The notes under the pieces are model-generated. The model was not told the origin of the DNA. It did not search any database and saw only the letters and a program-made list of their open reading frames with translations. A DNA stretch of 6,929 nt from an uncultured Clostridia bacterium (GTDB taxonomy: Bacteria > Bacillota > Clostridia > Christensenellales > Borkfalkiaceae): positions 1 through 6,929 of the forward strand of contig CAMWQS010000081.1 of assembly GCA_947176485.1 (NCBI GenBank), in the 5' to 3' direction. Of the stretch, positions 1-6,466 are shown piece after piece; position 1 is the first letter of the stretch, and each line of letters opens with the position of its first letter. Position numbers and translations under genes: made by a program.

Positions 1-57
1 CCACCGAGATCTACACTATCCTCTTCGTCGGCAGCGTCAGATGGGTATAAGCGACAG
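1..57 (+). other. Illumina Nextera adapter contamination
   Basis: These bases are synthetic. Positions 1-16 equal the last 16 bases of the P5 flow-cell primer. Positions 17-24 (TATCCTCT) equal, from memory, the Nextera i5 index 503. Positions 25-57 match the Nextera read-1 transposon adapter, with the 19-bp Tn5 mosaic end at 39-57. There are two mismatches to the adapter, at 44 (G for T) and 52 (C for A). Genomic sequence starts at 58. Nothing to the left of that point says anything about the organism, and apparent coding through this stretch is an artefact. Confidence 0.98.
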
Positions 58-859
58 TGGACATCTTCTGTCCGTTGACCTTTATAATCCCGGTGTGCGT
101 CCAGAATTTTGCAAACTGTTTGCCCGTCAAGCTTTCGGTTTGGGCGATTTCGTTTTCGTGGTGGGGAAAAATCAAATCTCTGCCGCCGCCGTGAATATCT
201 ATCTGTTCGCCGAAGGCTTTATAGTTCATAACCGAGCACTCGATGTGCCAGCCCGGTCTTCCCTTGCCCCAAGGCGAGCTCCAGCAAATCTCCCCTTCCT
301 TCGCCGCTTTCCAAAGTGCGAAGTCCGCAGGCTCGCGCTTATTTTCGTCGTTTTCTACGCGCACGCCGTCAAGCATATCTTCAACCGAGCGGTTGGATAA
401 ACATCCGTAGCGTTTAAAGCTTGCAACCGAGAAGTACACGTCGCCGTTGGGTGCGGCGTATGCGTGCCCGCTTTCTATAAGGCGGGTGATGAAGGTGATA
501 ATGTTATCTATATTTTCGGTGGCTTTTAGCCAAAGCGTGGGGTCGTCCACCTCGAACTCCGCCATAACCTTGTCGATTTTTTTAATCATTTCGGCGGCGT
601 AGATATCGGCGGGAATGCCCGTTTCCTTCGAGCGGGCGATAATCTTATCGTCTACGTCGGTATAGTTGCGGGCGTAGGTTACGTTATAGCCGCACTTTTC
701 AAGGTACTTTCGCATAACGTCGTAGATAAGCGCCTGATAGCCGTGTCCGACGTGCGCCTCACCCGAAACGGTGATACCGCAAGCGTACATTTTAACTTTG
801 CCTTCTTCAAGGGGAATGAAGTCCTCTTTTCTGCGGGTTAAAGTGTTGTAAATGCGCAT
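58..859 (-). CDS. cysS: cysteinyl-tRNA synthetase, N-terminal part (C-terminus missing)
   Basis: This cytoplasmic class I synthetase charges tRNA-Cys with cysteine using ATP. From the ATG at 859, 267 native residues are present, against about 460 in E. coli CysRS. The HIGH signature is HVGH at residues 36-39. The four zinc ligands are all present: C27, C208, H233 and E237, each offset by one from E. coli C28/C209/H234/E238. Other family signatures are NYTDVDDKI (65-73), GRPGWHIECS (200-209) and FPHHENE (231-237). The KMSKS loop begins at K265 but only KMS remains, because the adapter replaces the sequence after position 58. The start is set by an AAGGAGA Shine-Dalgarno five bases upstream; an in-frame TTG at 979 would add 40 unrelated residues and lies upstream of the promoter. 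The gene is divergent from the deoR-type gene. The 3' end, and any partner gene beyond it, lie outside the window. Confidence 0.96.
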
Positions 860-864
860 AAAAG

Positions 865-871
865 TCTCCTT
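865..871 (-). promoter_or_regulatory. cysS ribosome binding site (decides start)
   Basis: AAGGAGA on the minus strand, five bases before the ATG at 859. It supports the ATG over the longer in-frame TTG at 979, which would add a non-conserved lysine-rich extension. Confidence 0.9.
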
Positions 872-934
872 GCTGATTTCTGCGGTTTTCTTTTTCTTCG
901 TCCTACCAAAAAATACCAAATTATGGTACTTTAA

Positions 935-963
935 ATTATAGTAGTTTTCACATTCAAAATCAA
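935..963 (-). promoter_or_regulatory. cysS sigma-A-type promoter
   Basis: On the minus strand TTGATT (958-963) is followed after exactly 17 bp by a consensus TATAAT (935-940). Transcription should start near 928, giving a leader of about 70 nt. That is too short for a T-box riboswitch, the usual device for many Bacillota aminoacyl-tRNA synthetase genes. The predicted transcript begins with a short inverted repeat (914-928) followed by six U. Confidence 0.8.
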
Positions 964-1024
964 GCCATTTATTATGCAAATAATTAACATTTGAAATTAG
1001 CTTTTGAAAACGTAGTACATTCTG

Positions 1025-1053
1025 TTGACAATATTTTGTGAATAGATTACAAT
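1025..1053 (+). promoter_or_regulatory. promoter of the DeoR-family gene
   Basis: A perfect TTGACA -35 (1025-1030) is followed by a 17-bp spacer and TACAAT (1048-1053). The predicted start of transcription is near 1060, about 60 nt before the ATG. A perfect 8-bp inverted repeat overlaps the -10 box and start region and could be an autoregulatory operator. Confidence 0.8.
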
Positions 1054-1076
1054 AATATTGACAAAGTAATTGTAAT
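1046..1076. promoter_or_regulatory. candidate operator, inverted repeat at the deoR promoter
   Basis: ATTACAAT (1046-1053) and ATTGTAAT (1069-1076) are perfect inverted copies separated by 15 bp. The left arm covers the -10 hexamer, so a bound repressor would block polymerase. DeoR-family proteins commonly repress their own promoters, so autoregulation is a reasonable inference, but no binding site is proven here. Confidence 0.4.
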
Positions 1077-1120
1077 TATCAAAAGATTTTGTTAAATTCA
1101 CATTTTAAGGAGAGAACTTT

Positions 1121-1879
1121 ATGAAGCGTGAAAGAATTGAAGATATTGCCGAAATTTTGGATAAACGCGGTAAAATGACGTTGGAGCAGCTTGAAGAAGT
1201 TTTCCCCAACGTTTCGCAGATGACACTACGTCGCGACCTTTTCCAGCTTGAAGAGGACGGGCGCATTATCCGCATACGCGGCGGCGCAATGTCCGTAAAG
1301 GAAGTTCAGAAGGTTTCTGGCGAGGCGTACACCAAAAAGACGACTATAAACACCGACGCGAAAATAGTTATTGCGCAAAAAGCGGCGGCACTTATTGACG
1401 AAGGCTCTTGCGTGTTCCTTGACGGCGGCACGACGGCTATGTACCTTGCAAAGGAAATGCCCGACTTGAAGTGCAACGTATTCACCAACGGTATTGCCGT
1501 TGCTATGGAGCTTGCGCAGAAAAAGAACGTGGCTATAACCGTCGTAGGCGGGCAGCTTATGAAGGATAACCTTTCCACCTCCTCCCCTGCGGCTAAGGCG
1601 TACTTCGACGCAACCAACTTTGAAATTGCGATAGTTTCCGCAACGGCGTTCACACCCGAAAACGGGTTCTCTTGCAACTCCCAGATAGAAAGCGAGCTTT
1701 TAAAGGACGTTTTCAAGAAGGCGCGCCAGGTTTATATGATGCTTGACAGCTCGAAGATTGGCAAGATTAACCCCTACACCTTCGCGCATATCGAGGACAT
1801 TGACGTGCTTATAACGGACGACCGCTTCCCCAAGGAAGTCAAAGATTTGTTCGAACAGCTGAACAAAGTAGTTATGTAA
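1121..1879 (+). CDS. DeoR-family transcriptional regulator
   Basis: A 252-residue protein, the usual length for the family. Residues about 5-58 form the winged helix-turn-helix, with the recognition segment SQMTLRRDLFQLEEDG (32-47) leading into the wing and RIRGGA (51-56). Residues about 75-235 form the DeoRC sensor domain, with DGGTT (101-105), FTNG (121-124), VVGGQ (141-145), SATAF (163-167) and LDSSKIGK (198-205). This fold normally binds a phosphorylated sugar, which releases the repressor from DNA. The effector cannot be read from the sequence. The start has an AAGGAGA Shine-Dalgarno at 1107-1113, seven bases before the ATG. The gene is monocistronic: it has its own promoter and is closed by a strong palindromic terminator. 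DeoR regulators usually sit beside the sugar kinase or transporter they control, but no such target lies next to it here. Confidence 0.95.
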   Translation: MKRERIEDIAEILDKRGKMTLEQLEEVFPNVSQMTLRRDLFQLEEDGRIIRIRGGAMSVKEVQKVSGEAYTKKTTINTDAKIVIAQKAAALIDEGSCVFLDGGTTAMYLAKEMPDLKCNVFTNGIAVAMELAQKKNVAITVVGGQLMKDNLSTSSPAAKAYFDATNFEIAIVSATAFTPENGFSCNSQIESELLKDVFKKARQVYMMLDSSKIGKINPYTFAHIEDIDVLITDDRFPKEVKDLFEQLNKVVM

Positions 1880-1915
1880 GCGTTCCGCTTAACCGAGTAT
1901 TTAAATCAAACTAAA

Positions 1916-1937
1916 AGCCCCGCCGTACGGCGGGGCT
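1916..1937. terminator. bidirectional intrinsic terminator
   Basis: A perfect 22-bp palindrome (11 bp per arm, centre between 1926 and 1927), very GC-rich. It is flanked by AAA on the left and CTCTATTTT on the right, so an RNA from either strand gives a stem followed by a T-containing tail. It lies between the end of the deoR-type gene (+) and the end of the 68-residue gene (-), whose stop codon begins six bases to its right. It probably terminates both. Confidence 0.9.
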
Positions 1938-1942
1938 CTATT

Positions 1943-2149
1943 TTAATCACTCCATTTGTGTTTTTCGAGGGTGCGGTCCTTTACGTCGTCGTAATACTCG
2001 AAGTATCTGCGGCGAACCTCCTCGGGGGACGTACCGTCGTCCAAAAGCCCTAACATTTCATCAAGCTCCTCGGGCGTAAAATCGGCAAGGTTAAACTCGC
2101 CGTCCAAAGTTTGCGCAAGCTTCATTAAGTCCCAACCCGTAGCTTTCAT
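1943..2149 (-). CDS. small acidic protein of unknown function (68 aa)
   Basis: I do not recognise this protein. It has no signal peptide, membrane segment or cysteine, and is predicted cytoplasmic. It is strongly acidic: about 18 Asp/Glu against 9 Lys/Arg. The middle, FTPEELDEMLGLLDDG (24-39) and TSPEEVRRRYFEYYDDV (40-56), reads as two amphipathic helices, each introduced by a Thr/Ser-Pro-Glu-Glu N-cap; the tail is charged. It is very likely a real gene: AGAGGTG Shine-Dalgarno at 2154-2160, consensus promoter with extended -10 just upstream, and a terminator directly after its stop. The leader is only about 12 nt. It is transcribed in the same direction as the CE8 lipoprotein gene, but that gene's terminator lies between them, so co-transcription would only come from read-through. 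A small regulatory or adaptor protein is possible, but this is speculation. Confidence 0.82.
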   Translation of the reverse strand: MKATGWDLMKLAQTLDGEFNLADFTPEELDEMLGLLDDGTSPEEVRRRYFEYYDDVKDRTLEKHKWSD

Positions 2150-2167
2150 AATACACCTCTCCCTTTA

Positions 2168-2196
2168 ATTATACCACACCGAAATAAAAACGGCAA
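2168..2196 (-). promoter_or_regulatory. promoter of the 68-aa gene, extended -10
   Basis: On the minus strand TTGCCG (2191-2196), a 17-bp spacer and TATAAT (2168-2173), with TGG directly before the -10 giving the TGn extended-10 element. The start should fall near 2161, right at the Shine-Dalgarno. The -35 hexamer lies inside the 3' arm of the terminator stem of the upstream lipoprotein gene. Confidence 0.82.
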
Positions 2197-2218
2197 CCGC
2201 TTTCGCAGTTGCCGTTTT
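2182..2218 (-). terminator. intrinsic terminator of the CE8 lipoprotein gene
   Basis: Read on the minus strand, a 14-bp stem (2205-2218 with 2187-2200, one G-U wobble) closed by a GAAA tetraloop, followed by a T-rich tail (TTTTTATTT including the stem end). It begins 37 bases after the stop codon of the lipoprotein gene. Confidence 0.9.
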
Positions 2219-2254
2219 GCTTCGGATTATTTTTTCTTACTAAGATTAGCAAAA

Positions 2255-5200
2255 TTAAGAAATAGTTATGGTTTGTAAATATTCCTGAGTGCTATCAATG
2301 TAAATCAGCACGTAACCGTCTTTGGTTGAAGTCAAGGTAACCGTCGTACCGTTAGCCGAAACCGTACCGTCGCTTATTTTCAAATTGCCGCCGTTTGTAG
2401 TTACGACGATTTGTGCGCCGCTATCAACGTTAAGTACGACAGCCGAACGACCCTTGTCAAGTCTTAACCAGCTGTTGTTTACCGCACAGTCAACAAAGAA
2501 TATTTTTTCCTGCGATTCTTCCAAAGCGTTGTCGTCCCTACCGCCTTGATTATAGGTGTAGGTATAACCGCTATCCGCTTTCGTTAACTCGTACAATACG
2601 GTTATGCTGTAAATATAGTTGCCGTCTTTGCTGGTTAAAGTGAAGTTGCCGTCCTCAGAAACTTCGAAGATATTAGCCGTAGTAGTATAATCGTGCCCGT
2701 CTACGGTATAATTCGTATATCCAGAATAGGAAGTTACTATTACCTTAGCGCCTTTTTTAACTTTTACTTCAACAACCGTATCTTTAACGATTTTATTGCA
2801 CTGGGCCTGTTGCTCACCGTTCCAGCTGCTGCCCTCGGGAGGGGTTATAATGAGTTTGCCGTTGGTAAGATAATTGTTGTAGTTTCCGGTTGAACCGAAG
2901 TTTATCGTCGTGTTTTCTTCGATATAGTCGGTTGCTGTTGTCCAACCGATATACACGGGCTTATTTTCGGAAATAACGGTGGTGTAATCGTAAGGGGTAG
3001 TGCATTCCGGATTAGCATAGAAGTTATCAAACTCCTGCCCTTCGGGTGCGGTTACGCTTGCTTTAAGTTCGTTAAGCTGCTGTTCGGTAATAGTTGAACC
3101 GTTCCATACCGAAATAGTTCCGACAACTTCTTCACCGTTATACAATGTAACGGTTGATTTTTCCATACTAAGTCCGGCGTTAACTTCAACGCCAATGGTT
3201 GAAACGTAGCCGTTGCCCTTTCTGCCGATAACGAGCGTGCCCGCTTCGCGCACTTCAACGGTATAAACTTGGTTTGAGAAAACAACTTTCAATGCGTCGG
3301 CGCTTTCTGCACCAGTCAGAGTGAAAGACAAGCCGTCGTCATAACTGCCGATTGTAACTACCGTATCCGCAAGAAGGTCAAGGGACAAGGTTGCGTTGCC
3401 CGTAAGCTTTGACCAGCCCGTATTGTGGAATACGAACGTGCCGTCCGTTGCGTCAACGTGGAGCTTGCCTAATTTAGCCGTGCCTTCCGTTATTTGATTT
3501 TCTTCTTTATTCGCCGTAAAATTCCAACCGACGTTAGCCGAAACGGGACCTTCGACGAGCTTAACGTAAACGTTACCGCTTGCCGAAACGTCGGGATAGC
3601 CGTATTCGGTAGTGCACTCTTTATTAGAATATACGCCCTCGATATCCAACGAAGAATATTCGTTGTTTTCGGCAACTACGCCTTGAAGCTGTGCAAGCAA
3701 TAACTTGCTGCCCTCTACTACGTCAACCGTGCCGATTAAGTGTTCCTCTTGGTCGTAAACCGTTATGATATAGGTTTGAGCGTCAGCCAAAACGGGTATC
3801 CATACGGAGGAGTAGCTTACTTTGCCGTTGGTCGTGCCGAAGACTACCGATAAGTTGCTGTAATTTGCAGCTTCGGTTTCGGAAAGCATTTGCATACCGT
3901 TGACTTTCGACGTTATTGAACCGTCGCCCGTGTTGTTGTATTCACGGAACTTTACGGTTTCATCGGTGGGCTTAGCGGTACCCATTGAAATATATCTTTC
4001 GTTTTTGCTGAAGCCGCCGGTTACGGTTGAAACGTGTCCGCCTATTTCAGAGTTGATAACTGCAACCGCAGCGTACGCGCCCCAGCAACGGCCTATCGCA
4101 GTGTTACCGGTCGTAACCGTGCCGTCGTTATCACCCTTCTTCACTACGCCTTCGTCGGCAGTGAAGTTACAATGGTCGAATATTGCGCCGTAAGTTACGT
4201 AGTCGCCTGCGCCCTTGTTGCTGCCCTTAAACGCGGTTATGTATCCGCCGTCCGTCTTGCCGTTGGAAATGGAGTGGATTTGGCAGTTATAGAAGTAGGT
4301 CGTATTGTTAGTACCGAAGATGAAGTCGGTAGTACCGGCGATATAGGTGTTGATTATATACTGACGACCGGTGAAGAACTCAACCGTATCCTGATAGCCG
4401 AGCAATTTGCAGTCGTCCATAATGAACTTATCGGACTGTACTAACAACGCAAGTGCGCGGTGTTCGGGATAGCTTTCGCCAAGCTTTTCATCAAACCGTG
4501 CAAGAGAGTTGAACCAGTTGGAAACGGTTACACCCTTAATGGTGAAGTTCACAGCCCCCTCTCTTACGTTCAACGTTGCGGTGGAGTCCGTAGTGTGTTC
4601 GAAACCGCCCGCGTCTTTAATGCCGTAGAGTGAATCGTATTCAATCGTCGTAGTATCCTTACCTGCACCTACGATGGTAAGGTTGGGAACTTTAACTTCA
4701 AGCTTTTCCCAATAATAGCCCGCCGCAAGATTGATAGTCTTGGTTGCGCCGGCTTTAACGCCCGAATTATTGAGGAAGTCAAGTGCCTGATGTATGGTCT
4801 TGAACTGGTATGCACCCGCGCCGTTCTTTACGCCGATATCTGCGTCGGTGATTGCGCCGTCAACCGCAATGTTTACGGAATTTGCCGTTGCAAGGTCTGC
4901 ATCCTTTGCAATTACGTAAATATCGAAAGTTTCACTAACCGTCGTACCGTTTGACTCAACGGAAACGGTTACGGTCTTTTTGCCGGGTGTGGACGTATCC
5001 ACGGTGGACAGTGAGTATTCACTGCTCTTCAACAGGAATTCCTGCTTGTTTTCGCCCTCGCCGCCGCTGAGGGTTACGGAAAGTCCGTCGTCGGAAACGG
5101 TATCGTTAACGAAGTACAACTGGCGGAGCGAATGGTTTTCGTAAACGCCGTTGCCTGCCGCGCTGTTTGCGCCCTTGATAATCTTATCCGTGCCGAGCTT

Positions 5201-6346
5201 AACCTCGCTAATCGAATATACGGTTACGTCGTACGAAGTTTCGAAGGTTTGACCTTCTACCGTATAGCTGATGCTGACGGTGTAAGTGCCCGGGGTAGTC
5301 TTATCGTAGTCAGAAGTTACGTTGAGCGCACTGGTAAGAACGGGCGAAAGTCTGCCGGTTTCTGCATGCACTGCGTTTACCGCAAGTCCATCGTACGAGA
5401 TATCCTGTCCTACGTAATAATTAACCTTACCGGTTGCCGCCACTTCGATTTTTTCAACGGGAGTGTCCTCTACGATAGCTTTGTAGGACATATAGAATAT
5501 ATCCGAAGTACCGCCAACGCGGGTGATTACGTATTTGCCCTTTTGGGAGAATTCCATCTTAACGGCTACCAACGGGCCGCTTGAACCGGTTGCATAGTAC
5601 GATATGGTTTTGGAACCGTCAGGACCGCTTATAGTAAGCTGATTAGACATTACGGAACCCGAACCGTTTGCAACGTGCATCTCAAATACGCCCGCTGCGG
5701 GTGCGTTGATTTCAACACGGGAAACCGCGTCTTTCATTTGGATAGACTTGGAATAGTCAACGTCTTTAATCGCTTTTCCGTTTTCATCACAAAGAGTTCT
5801 GGGTGTTTTCGTACGGATAACCGTACCCGCACCGATAGAGAAAATGCCGGACGTTAAACCGCTATCGTACGTCTTAGCCTCAAAGTCGCTCGTGTTAAAC
5901 TGGTAATTTGCGATTAACACGCCGCAGACCGAGCATTTGCCCTGGGCGTTTAAATTATGAGCTACTGCGCCTGAAATCTCGTCAGCGTGTCCGCACGTTG
6001 AAGCATGCCAGTGCTTATCAACGTCGTACGTCCAGTCATCGGAATAGGCGTGTTTATGAAGGTCTGCACCGCAGTCGTCACAAACTTCGTCTTTGTCGCT
6101 GTCGGCGTGATTAACGGGTGCCTTGTCGGGAGCGTCGCAACCGTCAACACCGCAATGCTCGTGGTGGGTGGTGCCGTTTTCGTCGTCTACCCAGGTATAG
6201 CTGTGCTTGTGTCCGGTTTCTCCGCCGTTTTCGCCGCCGTCGTTGCCTTGATTAGAATCGCAGGCAGCAAAGCTGAAAGCCGAGATTCCCATTGCCGAGC
6301 AAACGATGGTTGCGGCAATGATTTTTAGAAGCTTCTTATTTTTCAT
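2255..6346 (-). CDS. surface lipoprotein with CE8 pectin methylesterase core
   Basis: A 1363-residue protein predicted to demethylate pectin (homogalacturonan) at the cell surface, releasing methanol and exposing acidic pectin to lyases. Residues 1-28 are a lipoprotein signal peptide with lipobox FAAC (lipidated C29), then a Gly/Asn/Glu linker. Residues 46-142 are His/Cys-rich with CxxC pairs at 89/92 and 138/141. Residues 146-293 form a beta module; about 297-378 a group-3 Ig-like domain; about 380-480 another Ig-like domain. The CE8 right-handed beta-helix spans about 505-850: QDT with D653, GTTDFIFG with D674, and GRCW with R753 and W755. The D653-D674 spacing of 21 equals carrot PME D136-D157. 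Two InlB/Flg_new-like repeats (858-932, 1064-1136) alternate with three more beta modules (about 939-1056, 1141-1253, 1259-1363). There is no LPXTG, dockerin or C-terminal anchor. The Gln expected just before the ALAL strand is Arg (R630) in my by-eye alignment. No pectate lyase or transporter gene is adjacent. Confidence 0.93.
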   Translation of the reverse strand: MKNKKLLKIIAATIVCSAMGISAFSFAACDSNQGNDGGENGGETGHKHSYTWVDDENGTTHHEHCGVDGCDAPDKAPVNHADSDKDEVCDDCGADLHKHAYSDDWTYDVDKHWHASTCGHADEISGAVAHNLNAQGKCSVCGVLIANYQFNTSDFEAKTYDSGLTSGIFSIGAGTVIRTKTPRTLCDENGKAIKDVDYSKSIQMKDAVSRVEINAPAAGVFEMHVANGSGSVMSNQLTISGPDGSKTISYYATGSSGPLVAVKMEFSQKGKYVITRVGGTSDIFYMSYKAIVEDTPVEKIEVAATGKVNYYVGQDISYDGLAVNAVHAETGRLSPVLTSALNVTSDYDKTTPGTYTVSISYTVEGQTFETSYDVTVYSISEVKLGTDKIIKGANSAAGNGVYENHSLRQLYFVNDTVSDDGLSVTLSGGEGENKQEFLLKSSEYSLSTVDTSTPGKKTVTVSVESNGTTVSETFDIYVIAKDADLATANSVNIAVDGAITDADIGVKNGAGAYQFKTIHQALDFLNNSGVKAGATKTINLAAGYYWEKLEVKVPNLTIVGAGKDTTTIEYDSLYGIKDAGGFEHTTDSTATLNVREGAVNFTIKGVTVSNWFNSLARFDEKLGESYPEHRALALLVQSDKFIMDDCKLLGYQDTVEFFTGRQYIINTYIAGTTDFIFGTNNTTYFYNCQIHSISNGKTDGGYITAFKGSNKGAGDYVTYGAIFDHCNFTADEGVVKKGDNDGTVTTGNTAIGRCWGAYAAVAVINSEIGGHVSTVTGGFSKNERYISMGTAKPTDETVKFREYNNTGDGSITSKVNGMQMLSETEAANYSNLSVVFGTTNGKVSYSSVWIPVLADAQTYIITVYDQEEHLIGTVDVVEGSKLLLAQLQGVVAENNEYSSLDIEGVYSNKECTTEYGYPDVSASGNVYVKLVEGPVSANVGWNFTANKEENQITEGTAKLGKLHVDATDGTFVFHNTGWSKLTGNATLSLDLLADTVVTIGSYDDGLSFTLTGAESADALKVVFSNQVYTVEVREAGTLVIGRKGNGYVSTIGVEVNAGLSMEKSTVTLYNGEEVVGTISVWNGSTITEQQLNELKASVTAPEGQEFDNFYANPECTTPYDYTTVISENKPVYIGWTTATDYIEENTTINFGSTGNYNNYLTNGKLIITPPEGSSWNGEQQAQCNKIVKDTVVEVKVKKGAKVIVTSYSGYTNYTVDGHDYTTTANIFEVSEDGNFTLTSKDGNYIYSITVLYELTKADSGYTYTYNQGGRDDNALEESQEKIFFVDCAVNNSWLRLDKGRSAVVLNVDSGAQIVVTTNGGNLKISDGTVSANGTTVTLTSTKDGYVLIYIDSTQEYLQTITIS

Positions 6347-6352
6347 TATTTT

Positions 6353-6359
6353 TCTCCTT
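6353..6359 (-). promoter_or_regulatory. CE8 gene ribosome binding site (decides start)
   Basis: AAGGAGA on the minus strand, six bases before the ATG at 6346. An in-frame TTG at 6370 would add eight residues before the signal peptide but would lie upstream of this site, so the ATG is chosen. It gives a normal MKNKKLLK lipoprotein n-region. Confidence 0.9.
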
Positions 6360-6390
6360 ACCTTTAACAAACACGGTTAATTGTTTTTAA

Positions 6391-6434
6391 GAGGGAAGCA
6401 CTTCCCTCTGCCGCGGATACGAAATATCCGCGGC
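6391..6434 (-). promoter_or_regulatory. two adjacent hairpins in the CE8 gene leader
   Basis: Within the predicted 114-nt untranslated leader are two strong stems. The first on the transcript (6410-6434) is a 10-bp GC-rich stem with a 5-nt loop. One base further on, the second (6391-6408) pairs GAGGGAA with TTCCCTC around a 4-nt loop. Neither is followed by a U-tract, so these are not ordinary terminators. A weaker TTAAC/GTTAA stem (6364-6380) lies just before the Shine-Dalgarno. I do not recognise a known riboswitch class. An mRNA-stability or translation-control element is possible. Confidence 0.6.
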
Positions 6435-6466
6435 GCAAAAAACGCGCTTTGTTTCATTATACTGTC

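Noticed and set aside
860..934. T-box riboswitch before cysS
   Set aside because: The leader is only about 70 nt and I find no antiterminator bulge sequence or specifier stem.
860..979. N-terminal 40-residue extension of cysS from a TTG at 979
   Set aside because: Not like CysRS N-termini, lies partly upstream of the predicted promoter, and the AAGGAGA site points to the ATG at 859.
1306..1716. 136-residue minus-strand frame opposite the DeoR-type gene
   Set aside because: It overlaps a well-conserved regulator fully and has no start signals.
3900..4444. Overlapping plus-strand reading frames within the CE8 gene
   Set aside because: They lie opposite a conserved catalytic domain, have no ribosome binding sites and resemble no family.
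6347..6370. Eight-residue extension of the lipoprotein from a TTG at 6370
   Set aside because: It would begin upstream of the good Shine-Dalgarno at 6353-6359; the ATG at 6346 gives a normal signal peptide.
6391..6434. CRISPR or REP array suggested by adjacent hairpins
   Set aside because: The two stems differ in sequence, there are no repeated units and no spacers.
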